From Mycogone perniciosa (taxonomy: Eukaryota; Ascomycota; Sordariomycetes; Hypocreales; Hypocreaceae), in NCBI GenBank assembly GCA_025331125.1, contig JAOALB010000034.1, positions 1 through 64,000 of the forward strand: 64,000 nt of DNA, given 5' to 3'. This document shows positions 46,699 to 57,700 of the stretch, one piece after another. The position numbers were made by a program, and so were the translations under genes. The notes below the pieces were generated by a model. That model was given only the letters and a program-made list of their open reading frames with translations. It did no database searches and was not told the origin of the DNA. Within the stretch, counting starts at the first letter, position 1, and every line of letters begins with the position of its first letter.

Positions 46699-48080
46699 TG
46701 GATGGAGGCTGGTGGATTGCTTGACTGATGACCGAGAGAATTAACCATGACTGAATGAATGACTGAATGACACCTTGTTTCTTTTCCGGCATCTTTTCCT
46801 CCTCTTTCTCTTTCTCTTTCTCCTCTCCCATTGCATGCATATCTCTCCCCTCGATTTTGCTCCCCCCAAGCGTCTTTCCGGGGCCTCATTTCTTTTTTAT
46901 TGCTGCTGTTGGTTCTTGCCACCTGCCCTGCCGCTGGATGAATCGTTGTCGTCGTCGTTGTCGTCGCTGTTGTTGTCCTCCTTCGTGACGTACCTTCATA
47001 TTACATACCAACTGCAATTACCTACCTACCTGGCTACCTATACTGTATTTAGCTACAGTGCTTCGTACAATTATTATACGAGCGCAGAGAGTAAGCTCAG
47101 CGCCCGCGGGCTTTTCCAGCTAATACCACCGACTATTACGGAGCACATACCGCTGCTCTGTCAGTCTATCTGCTGCGACGTTCGCTTTCGGCATCACCTG
47201 CCCGCCCGCTCCGTCCGCCTCTCGACCCGCGCAAAGCAAGGGCATATCATGGCCAGTCCAGCCTTCACTGGACCCGGGACAAAGTGAAACCAACGCATCA
47301 TACTACTATACGCTTGGCTGTCCGAGGCATTCTTTTTCTCCCCCCTCCAATCTCCATTCTCCATTCTACACTCTCCATTCTACACCCTCCATCTACTATT
47401 ATCCCTCTCTCGCCCTCGTTTTCCGCCATTCAGGCCATCCCACATCCTGCGTCTGCCTGCGTCTGCCTCTCTGCCTCTGCCTCTGCCCCTGTGCCGACGT
47501 CTCGACCAGATCAGCGCTCCTCCTCTTGGCCATCCGCCCGATAAGCCCTGCACTACGAGTACATACGCTATTCGGGCTTGCGAGTCCATCGCCGTTCGCC
47601 TCCGCCGACCTTAGGTTCTTGCTTACTGCTACTATATTCCATAGTGCCGACAGGGTCGTATTACATACTACGACCACTTCGTACAGGTTCAAATCGCTCA
47701 GCAAAGCCCCGGCCAACATTCCGATAACGACGGCAACGATAACGGCCCCTCCTCGCTTCTCTTCCCTCTCTCTTATAATCAATCTACCGCCTCGAGTCGA
47801 TCCATCGACAGAAGCACAGCATTCATATCGTGTCTCGATATTGTTTCTCCCAAAGCTGCTCATCCACGTTCCCAGTGTATCGCCGACGTCTCTCCCACAC
47901 TTGTATCCCGGATCTTGCGGCCTCTTGTCGTCTCTCTTGTAGCCGTTGAACCCCAGCGCCGCCGACCGCCTGACCGACATCCAACCTCTGTCCGTGGGTT
48001 GGATATCGGATTTGCAGACTTGAACTCTGGTATTTTTTGACAGCACGTCGCCAGGCTAAGAGGGCCTGCGGCAGTGCGTG

Positions 48081-50193
48081 ATGGACCCAATGGACTATGT
48101 CTTGCACAATCCGCCGAGCTTGCCGCCTCACGCCGACCATGTTCATGGCCCTCCGGGCAACTGGATGTCCCACAGCCATGCTCATGCCCAACCTCACGTC
48201 TCTCCTCCATCCCACTGGGCGTCGCACCCTTCGGTCATGCCCCAGCATTTCCATCACCAACGATCACACCATCCGGGCTCGCATCCCTTCCAGCAAGGCC
48301 AGAACGGAGGTTTCATGTTGCCTGATCCCAACACCCGCAGCTATCATCTACCAGATCCGCTCTCCGGCGTGCCGGTGCAGCACCATAGGCCGTGGAATCA
48401 CCATTTCCCACCCATGCCCGGACCTGCAACGGCCGTCCCTCCAAACCATCTAGGCATGCCTGGCAGCTCCAGTGAGTTGCCTTTCGGGCTGCTGGCTTCA
48501 GCAGCTGGCAGGAATTTCCCCTTTCAGCCGCCACCAGGTGGCGATATGGGCATGGGGCCACCAGGTGCAACCTCGGAATCTCTTCCACTGCCTCGCTCGC
48601 TGTTTTCGCCATCCGCAGAGCACTCGGTAAATGCTTTGAGCCAGCAAACCACTGCTTCGCAATTCTCGGTCCCGCCTCCTCATTTTAACTCCTCCCAATC
48701 TCGTCGCACTGGTCACCATGCTTCCTCTTCCTCTTCTGCCTCTTCTTCCTCAACACCCAGAACGCCACGCTCTGCGATTCCCCCACCTTCATGTAAGTCG
48801 TCACCCCCCCCGCGTAGCAAAAACCCAGCTGTGGCTTTTGAGTTTCTGCTTCTCTAAAGTCTTGGGCGAATTTTTGTTTACCAAAACGAAAGACGCTTTG
48901 CTGATTTCGTCACCAGTCGTGCCTTTACCCCACCACCACCATCATCACCACCACCACCACGAAACACAGGGACTGCCGTCTCCAACATCCGATCGCAGAC
49001 GATCGGGGCACTCGAGAGCGCGACGGTCGATGAACGCCCGGCTCAACATGTCAGAATTTGCTAGGGAGAGTGATGACGATGTGGGAGATGGTGTGCATGA
49101 TCATAGTGCCAGCGGGCCCGGCCACAGGTCAAGTCAGAGTGTGGGCAATATTGCCCTGGACGACCCTACTATCCGCCAAGTGCAGGTTTTGCGCGGTGCC
49201 TTGACGAGTAAAATGGTGGCTTCCACGTCTGCCTTGCAGTCTTTGCAGAGTATCGACATCGACGACCTGCCGGAGAACGAGAGGAGTGAGTGCATTTCTC
49301 CCTCAGCCCTCGAAATCGATAGCTAACAGCCGACAGCCTGTGTTATATGCTACAATGACTACGGAGCCGAAACCCCTGAAGGCATTAGCGAGGCCCCCCT
49401 TCGACTACCCAAGTGCAAGCATGTGTTTGGGGACCATTGCATCAAGAAGTGGTTTGAAGATTCCGACAGCTGTCCGTATTGCCGTGACAAGCTGCACTCG
49501 GAGCCGAAACACCGCATCACCTCAGCTCGAGCTTTCATGAACATAATGAGGATGCGTCCGCTTTCACAAGGGTTTGTTCCGTCATATGGATGCAAGCACA
49601 GGATAACATACCTTGGCTAACTCCGTCGTAGGATGCCGGAAGAAATGTATGTGAGGCTCATGGCTGGCCTTGATGGGGATCTAGTCGACATAGCTCCACG
49701 GCAACCCCATGCTGAGAGACGTTCCCTGCCTGATGATGCCGGAGACGGCCAAAGGCGGACACGGCCACGCCGCAGCACTCGAGATGCAGCCACTTCAACA
49801 GGGACTGACCACTCTGCTCCGACTGCGGGACCGGCAACGGGCACGGCACCAATCCGAATACCATCACGAGAAACGCTACGTTATCCGCACGGGATGGTCC
49901 GCTCACAGACCCAGCGACGGACTACATATGTGGCGCCAAATCAGGACACTGATGCTATGGGGCATCATCGCCAACCCGGGTCGCATTCGCGTTTTCCTGT
50001 GGGAGTTGCCATGACAAACATGAACGTTGATATGTCGCTTCTCAACCCCTTGCAGGCGCACCGAACAGATGGACCAGATGGAGTGAACATCGCGAGCTCA
50101 AGTGCTGGTACTGAAAGCACCACATCGCAAACAAGAGCATCCGTCGATCCAGTACCAGCGTTAGCCGACCAGAATAGAAGCCGGCCATGGTAA
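48081..50193 (+). CDS. RING-finger protein, probable E3 ubiquitin ligase
   Basis: Predicted ubiquitin ligase of 625 aa. Exons 48081..48792, 48917..49285, 49337..49571 and 49632..50193. Introns 124, 51 and 60 bp. The N-terminal ~235 residues are rich in His, Pro and Ser. A run of ten His (residues 243-252) directly follows the first splice junction. The RING spans residues 362-409: C362-x2-C365, C387-x-H389, C395 and C406-x2-C409. The usual ligand position three after H389 is Gly392, and His394 next to Cys395 probably replaces it. The motif KCKHVFGDHCIKKWF appears conserved in fungal members as I recall them. The C-terminal ~185 residues are Arg/Ser/Thr-rich and probably disordered. No membrane segment or signal peptide. 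ATG 48081 (GTGATGG context) is the first in frame. Substrates unknown. Confidence 0.86.
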
Positions 50194-51554
50194 TGCAGTG
50201 CATTACAAACGAGACAGTCCGTTTCAACATGACGAACGCAAGAGGTGCAAAGATTGCCGAGCAGTCAATCCACCGTGCAGGCTCCATCCCGATATCTTTT
50301 CCTCCCTCTCTTTCTCCATTTTTCGTTGAGGTTTTGGTTTGGTTTGGTTTTTCCGGGTTTTGGCTTTTTTTTTCCTAGGGCGGAGTCACGATAATTGGAC
50401 CAACGGATTTACTACGGCGTTTTATTATAGTATCAGAGAGGGTTTGGCAAGCATATCATGATTGAAACGGGCATAGATTGCGATACGGGGTTTTCTTCTT
50501 TTTCACATCACCAGTCCCCTTATTAGAAGAGAGCAGCTAGCGACGGACACCAGCGAATCAACATCATCCACCATCATTCCATAATTTTATTCCTTGGTCA
50601 GACAGAGGAGACATGTCTGGTAACTCGTGAGCGAGAAGGCTAATCGTAATACTACTCTGTACGAAGTACTCCGTAGTTGCTGATGTATTTATTTATACAT
50701 AAATGATGGTGTGAACTACTACGATATAGTATCAGTATGTATATGCTACTATGTAGTGTTCTCGGAGAGTTAATCGTCATCGGATGCCTTGGCCACCGAC
50801 CAGTCGGCGTCAGTTGCTCCGTGGAGTAAAAATGTGGCTTTAGGGAGATGGGAATACGGGGCCGGAGGTTGATTTCAACGCCGATCGGTGGGATCGTTGT
50901 GACGGACCAACCTATTATAGGCTCGGCTGCGTCGTTGAATCTCAACCTACCCCTCCAGCTGAAGCTGAATATACATATTATGTACGAAGTACTACTCCAT
51001 AATACTCACAAAGTGGCCGTACTGCTACTTCCTAGACCTCGACGTCATATGTCTTGGGCTGCATCGGCCAGATCTCAGAACAGAGACATGTACATGAATC
51101 GGCCGGAATTCAGAAGAATGGATTCCGTCTTCCAATATCAAAGTTGACCCGAGATGCGAACTCTTAAGTTGAATTACGAATCAGATGGTCTTGTATTTAT
51201 AATGCGTTCGCGGCTAACGTTAGAAGTATACAGAGTACATATGCCTCGCACATGTCTTTACTGTCACAAATCACATTCCCTACTAATCCGGTTACGAAGT
51301 ACTTCGTACTATCATCTCGCAAGCCTTCCGCGGCACGCATCAGCCGCCCAGATCTGATTCATCTCCACACATTAGTACATACTCGTACCTCTCCGCATCT
51401 CTCCGCTTTTCTCAGTTGACTATTATTACTACTACCTCTCGGTTCCTCACAAAGGCGTGCTTGGTCTCTCGTCCCTTTCATTAATTACTATTGTGTGACA
51501 CAGACCAATACCACGAGACAAGACAGGACGGCGCACGCCTCGAAAACTCACACG
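50194..51554. other. Spacer between RING gene and P450
   Basis: No supported gene. The 3' flank of the RING gene has T-rich tracts (50329-50378). TAC-type words occur at 50660-50675, 50982-50990, 51293-51311 and 51377-51387. Confidence 0.5.
51293..51308. repeat. 16-bp perfect palindrome TACGAAGTACTTCGTA
   Basis: A perfect palindrome made of TACGAAGT followed by its complement ACTTCGTA, about 250 bp upstream of the P450 start. It is another paired form of the dispersed intergenic words. Confidence 0.9.
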
Positions 51555-53269
51555 ATGGGATTCCCATTGAAGGTGTCCACAGCTGCGGCGCTGGCTGGTG
51601 GCGCTCTGTTTTCTTACTATGCACGTGAATCTTCACGGGCGTACTTCCTCAAGATCTCTGCGGCGCTGTGGTTTTCTCAGTTAGCGGTGTGGCTGATCTG
51701 GACTACGTTTGTGCATCCCCATTTCATCTCACCGTTGCGACATATCCCTTCGCCGAAGGATAGGCATTGGTTGTTTGGACAGGGAAAGAGGATTCTTGCT
51801 GAGCCATCCGGGGTACCCATGAGAGATTGGTATGGAGCCGCTATGAAAAAGCCAGGGAGCACGGACTGACATCAACGTGGAAATATAGGGTTTTGAACAT
51901 CCCTAACGACGGTGTGATACGATATCTATGGTTCTTCAACAGGGAGCGCCTTCTTGTCACCTCGCCCAAGGCTTTGGCCGAAGTGCTCGTTACCAACAAC
52001 TATGCCTTCCAGAAACCAGAGAGCGTTAAAGCGATCATCGGGCGCACGTTAGGCTTCGGCCTTCTGCTCGCCGAAGGGGATGAGCACAAACGACAGCGCC
52101 GCCATTTGCTGCCTGCCTTTGCCTTCCGCCACATCAAAGATCTATATCCGACATTCTGGGACAAATCCCGAGAGGCGGTCCAGGCCATGGTAAAGGACTG
52201 CGACAGCGAAGGCGCAATAAATATGGAAGTCGGCGAGTGGGCATCTCGGGTCACGCTGGACATCATTGGCGTCGCCGGCTTGGGGAGGGACTTTCAAGCT
52301 ATCCAGGATAAGAACAATGAGTTGGTGCGAACCTACCAGACCATCTTCGATCCCTCGAAACAGGCCAAGTTTATGCATGTTTTGGGCTTTTTTATCCCGG
52401 CATGGTTCATGAAGAGGATTCCTGTCAAGCGGAATGATGATATTGAAAAGGCGGTGGCTGCTATCCGCGCTGTGTGCCGCGATCTTATCCAGGGGAAGAA
52501 GGCTAAACTTGCTAATGGTAAGGAGCGCTCTGATGTGGATATCCTGTCGGTGGCGCTGGAGAGTAAGCAGTTCTCGGATGAGGATTTGGTTGACCAGCTC
52601 ATGACGTTCCTGGCGGCGGGCCATGAGACGACTTCTACGTCCCTGACTTGGGCGATTTACATGCTCTGTCGATTTCCCGAGATGCAGACTCGACTACGCG
52701 ATGAAGTCCGTGGGAAACTCCCATCGACTGACGATGCCAATGCCAATATCACGAGTCTGGATATTGACCACATGCCGTACCTCAACGCCATCTGCAGCGA
52801 GGTGCTGCGCTACTACAGCCCCGTGCCTGTGACGGTGCGCGAGGCGGCGTACGATACTACACTCCAGGGCTACCCCGTACGCAAGGGCACACGCGTGTTG
52901 ATAGCGCCGTGGGCGAACAACGTGGACCCGGCGCTCTGGGGCCCGGACGCGGGGGAGTTCAAGCCGGAGCGGTGGATATCCCGGGCGGACGGACCCGAGG
53001 CCGATGATGTGAAGGGGGGGGCGGCGAGCGGTGGATCGACGAGCAATTATGCGTTTATGACGTTTCTGCACGGACCTAGGAGCTGCATAGGGGCGAGCTT
53101 TGCGAAGGCGGAGCTGGCGTGTTTGTTGGCAGCATGGGTGGGTAAGTTTGACTTTGAGTTGGTGGATAAGAGGGAGATGGATGAAAAGAATATGGATATG
53201 AAGGGAGGGGTGACGTTAAGGCCAGCCAAGGGGCTGCATGTGAGGGCGAGGGTTGTGGGTGGATATTGA
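51555..53269 (+). CDS. Cytochrome P450 monooxygenase
   Basis: Microsomal P450 of 551 aa. Exons 51555..51829 and 51889..53269. The 59-bp intron begins GTATGG, has a CTGAC branch site and ends TATAG. Splicing joins PMRDW to VLNIPNDG, the normal arrangement for this type. A hydrophobic N-terminal anchor lies at about 10-55. The I-helix oxygen-binding motif is AGHETT (335-340). The ExxR pair is E396-R399. PERW is at 451-454. The heme-binding loop FLHGPRSCIG has ligand Cys491. All key residues are intact, so it should be active. A Gly/Ser insertion (about 469-476) precedes the heme loop. Neighbours give no pathway clue: no synthase-type biosynthetic gene is nearby. Family and substrate are not assignable by eye. 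Confidence 0.92.
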
Positions 53270-54732
53270 TGTTGGCTGACTGTTATGATATGGGCTTTGA
53301 GGAGTTGGATTTGGGTTTTGGGTTTTGGATTTTTTGTGTATATGATCACTACTTACTCATGATATTCCACTCAGCTTAATGATAATACTACTACGGAGTA
53401 CTAGTATTTGTATGTTTTGCCTTGAGTGGCAGAGGCACGATTTTTTACATCCGTGTTGTGCATAGATACTTTCAGCATGCGAACGACCATGTTCTCCGAT
53501 TGGAAATGCGCCTGAGGGGCTTCGGGCATTCACACATACGACATGGTGATTGAATGGCGTGGATGATTCGACATGTTCCATCAAGAGGTTGGCGCATGGA
53601 CATGTCCACGTATGCCCACTCGCCTTTTGGGTAACCCATAAGGATTTTAGTGTGACGATGCAGCTTACCAACCAAAAGACAGACCAGACCATAGGTAAAA
53701 CACGAGTGAAACAGCGCGACAACAAGACCGTCTGATACTGTATGAAGAAACGACATGTCCTCACGATTCAGGAAAAATGAAGAAGACAAGTTCAGTATAT
53801 AAAGATCAGGCTCTGCTGGCTGCCGATTGTTTCTTCTAAGTACAGGGTAACCTACGTATTTAAACATGTTCGTATTCTCCCGGTTCTTCAGCGTCTGTCC
53901 AATGTGGCAGCAGCATGTGTGTGTGCCAGCTGGCAGTTTAGCGGGGCCGTTTTCTGTGGACAAAATGATAGCGGTCAAGGGTACGGGGTACGTACCGCCC
54001 GTTGCTTTCAGGCCCTGGGGAGCTGTCGCCTCCTGCAAGAGCCTGCAATAGGAGGGAGAGGGACGTTTGATTGGACAAGAGACTGCAGGTAATTATACAT
54101 GCATTAATGCGCGCCGTGGATATTACGGAGCATACGACTAGTTCTCCGTACTACTAGTAGTACTCCGTAAAGCCGTAGATTTACAGGAGAAGACCCACGG
54201 GAGGATATGCACGGGAAATTTATACTAAAATGAGCTGGAAAATTCAAGAATGGAAGAGAGAATCTCTAGATCCATCGTCACAGACGTAAATTTTGAATTC
54301 TTCGATTTCTATCATCCGTGAGCAGCTGATGATATCCTCGGTATTAATACCTATTAAATACGGGATACCGACCAAAGTACGGCGATAGCCAGTCGAATTG
54401 CCCCTTTTTTATGTCTGGCCTTGGTAGTGACGTCTTTTCGGGCTAGTCCCCAGCTGAGCCAGCAGCCAATCGCGCCCTCTCATTGGCCTCACTGGCCGCA
54501 TGGCCCAGCCACAGTATCCCAAAGCACGACCAACTCAGGAGTTTTTAGCGGCCTTTTCAGTCGGGCCTCTCTCCCCAGCCACCGCTTGTTGTCCAGCAGG
54601 CGGGTCGGGTCGATCTAGCCTAGGCCAAGTCAGACAGCTCTTCCAGTTGAGGCCAAAACAAAAACATTCCTTTCCTTTCATCCTCCTCCATCACCAAAAC
54701 CCGGGCTCAGGACGCCGAACCAGCCCGGCATC
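53270..54732. other. Spacer between P450 and the giant repeat protein
   Basis: No supported gene. Minus-strand frames at 53357-54038 have no features. TAC-type words occur at 53391-53402 and 54146-54170. The last ~300 bases are the probable promoter/leader of the next gene. Confidence 0.5.
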
Positions 54733-57700
54733 ATGATGCGAGAACCCCGCCGCCGGAGCGCCGAGAGCTCCAGGAGGCGGAGGCGCGAGCAACGACAATC
54801 GCGCGAGGATCTTGCCAGCATGTATTCGAACAGCCCTCGGATGCCGGGGGGATACGCCGAAAGCCCACGACAACAACAACAACAACCACAATCACAACCA
54901 CCACAGCCACAGCCGCAACCACAACCACCACACCCGCCACAACAACAACAACAACATCATAATCCTCATAATCCTCATCATAATCATTACAACAATCATA
55001 ATCACCAGCAATTGACCGATCATCGACCGAGAGCGTCGTCTAGCTCGCTCTCCTCATCGAGTTCCTCCTCCTCATCCTATCTGGACATTTCGCGAAAATA
55101 CCCGATCCAACGATTTGGAGGCATCCTGAGCACTTTTATCAAGGCGCCGTCAGAGGTGCGGCGCCGACGTCGGCGCAGAGGCAGCGGCAGCAACAGACGA
55201 CGCGGCCTCTTCACCGGCAGCAACTCTTCCGCCTCCTCGATCAACTCCGATATGGCTTACGGAACTGGGTTCATCAGGAAAGAAAAGGTCAAATATCACA
55301 GTTCCAGCCCCGCCAGTGGCCATGGCTCAGCTCCTGTCCCCGGCCCTTCCACAGCACCGGCTGTTCCACAGTATCGGGGCGTGATTCCAAGCGGCGCATC
55401 ACCTGGATTGATTGAGGCGCCAAAAGATAAGACGGATGAGGAAATCCTAGAGATTGGGCGCCAATTATCCGATCTGGCCAGGCGGTCCAATGAAGAGGAT
55501 TTGCGCGCCGCCGGGAAGGGCAAGGCTTCTATGTTCGGCGCAGCTGCTGCCACAATGATGGCTCTCCGAAAGAGCAGAAAAGATGCCAGGAGCCGAGGTG
55601 CTACCAATTCCAAGGGCAAGAATAGTCACGGGCCTTCTGATTCTGATGATTCGGACTGGGAGGATGCCTCCTCCGATGACGATTCATCATCATCGTCAGG
55701 ATCATCCAGCGATGACGCCAGCTCAAACTTGGCGTATGGTGACAATTCGCAAGCCCTCGTACCAGTCATGTCTGGAGCCATTGCAGGCTCTTCGGTAGGC
55801 TCAGCGGTCGGCTCCGCCCCTGGTCGATCACACCATAGGAGAAAGAGTTCTGTGGTTCACCCCGACCTCTTCGGACCCATTAACTCACTGCGCGGATTGG
55901 TCAACACTCCATGCGGCTTCGGTGACGATGAACAATCGCCCGCTGCAAACATGCCAATGCGGAGGGCACATCCTGTGCCTACGGACCCCAGCCGCTTCGA
56001 TGCTGACCAGTCTTCCATCGCGGGATCCCGATATGACTATCAACGTTCTCGACCGGGTTCTGTCCCTATTGAGCAGCCAGTTCCCAAACTGCCCGTGTCC
56101 TCCAGGGTCTACCAAACCGACAAATTGGACAATGTAGGAAGGCGAGACTCTCGAAACGGGCGTCGTCAGACCGATGAAAAGAGCATTGACCCTTCTTTCG
56201 CCGGTGTCGCTGCTGCCGCGGCGGCTGCGGCTGCTCGAATGTCTGATCGCAGAGGTCCTTGGACTGAGGATCGTATTTACCGGGATACTGTGAAACGTGG
56301 TCGTGACAACCTGGACGATGAGCGTGACGCAATGGACGAGCAGAATCGGGATCCATATGCCGATGTAGACCGCTACAGGCCAAATATGGACTCGTATTAT
56401 TCCAAACACACCGAGAAAGACGATTCAGAGCCGGAGATCACACGCCAAGTACCAGACTATTACGGCAAAGATAATTCCTATCTACCCAGGGACGAAAGAA
56501 CCTGGATGGAGCTCGATCCCGAGGAGCGCAGGGAAACCCTCAGATACAACACTAGCCGTGCTGCGCCAAAAGAGCCTCGGGCGACAAAGGCAGGTTATAA
56601 TGTTGGGGAGTCAGATCAGCCCTTTCAAAGAGCGACAATTGACCCATTCCAATATCAGGTTGCCGACGATGCGTTCAACACCCCCCAGTTTAACACACCG
56701 CGACCACTAACGCCACAGGTTGTAACTATTGATCGAGTACCGAATTTCGACGACACACCGCCCCGGCCTTCGCCTCCAGATATGCGACTTAGTCGAAAAG
56801 ACTCGTTCGAGATCGAGCGTGAGGTCGAGGAACGACGCAAGGCATCTGGAAGCAAGCGCCCGCATGCAAGCCACGAATATGAGGAACGCGAACGTGAGGC
56901 TAGGTCAATACTTGACGAAGCTAAGCACGCAACCATACCCGTGGCAGCGGCAGCCGTCGCGTCGGCTATCGCTGTTGAGAGAGAGCATCAGCGCCGGGAC
57001 CGAATGGCAGATGGTGGCGCTAGGAACTGGAACGAACCTCCCAAGGATGCAGTCCAAGAAGAAGCTGACAGACACTACCGTGAAACCGTGGTTGCACGAA
57101 AAATTGCTGCTGATATAGCTCGGTCCGGCAGTCAGTCCCCGGAAGAGTCTGTGCTGGATAAATGGGAAAAAGTTCCGGCCGACGAGTCCTTTACCATCGT
57201 GACACCCCCTGAGGAAGAGGAGAGGAGTCACGAGAAAAGTCTTTATGATGCACCTAATGCGGATGTGATGATCGATAACCACATTTATCCTCATGAGATT
57301 CACAAATTTCTCACCCCTGAAGGAGCAGTCGAGGCGCCAGCCTTCAAGTCTAAAGATCCAGCTTGTGAGCGCGAACGTCCCGTTCTGAACCTCGTCCGTC
57401 CCACACCGGTGCCTAGCCCTGTTCATACGGCTAGTTCTGAGGGCCAGGAGCGACAGGAAGCAGGGGAAAGCCGCGAAGTGCCACGATCATCCGAACCTCG
57501 CGACGATGTGATTCTTGGTCCGAGGGGGGAGGTGGTACATTCGGGATCGAACTCCAAGTCCGTTACTTGGGGTGAAAACTCGACGAAAAGTTACGAAGTT
57601 GAAAGTCCTGAAGCCAGCAGCCGTGCGGAGTCCCCAAACGGTCAAGCTGAGGCGGAGGAGAAGCCCAGGCCCCGTCTCAGCAAGACTAGTCCATGGGGCA

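Larger units (their letters stand above)
43213..48080. other. 4.9-kb intergenic region with many microsatellites
   Basis: No supported protein gene. It holds the APC2 3' flank and probably a long promoter/leader for the RING gene, since 47.3-48.0 kb is strongly pyrimidine-rich with repeated CCATTCTACACT-like units (about 47353-47395). Microsatellites are listed separately. TAC-type words occur at 44231-44237, 44885-44895, 44968-44990 and 45712-45734. The ORFs at 46767-47287 are low-complexity Phe/Ser/Cys frames over polypyrimidine DNA. Confidence 0.5.

Noticed and set aside
46767..47287. Overlapping Phe/Ser/Cys-rich frames
   Set aside because: Translation of polypyrimidine and microsatellite DNA; no consistent start, domain or codon pattern.
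51827..51889. Apparent frameshift in the P450
   Set aside because: Good donor, branch and acceptor sites flank the discontinuity, and splicing gives the expected family sequence.
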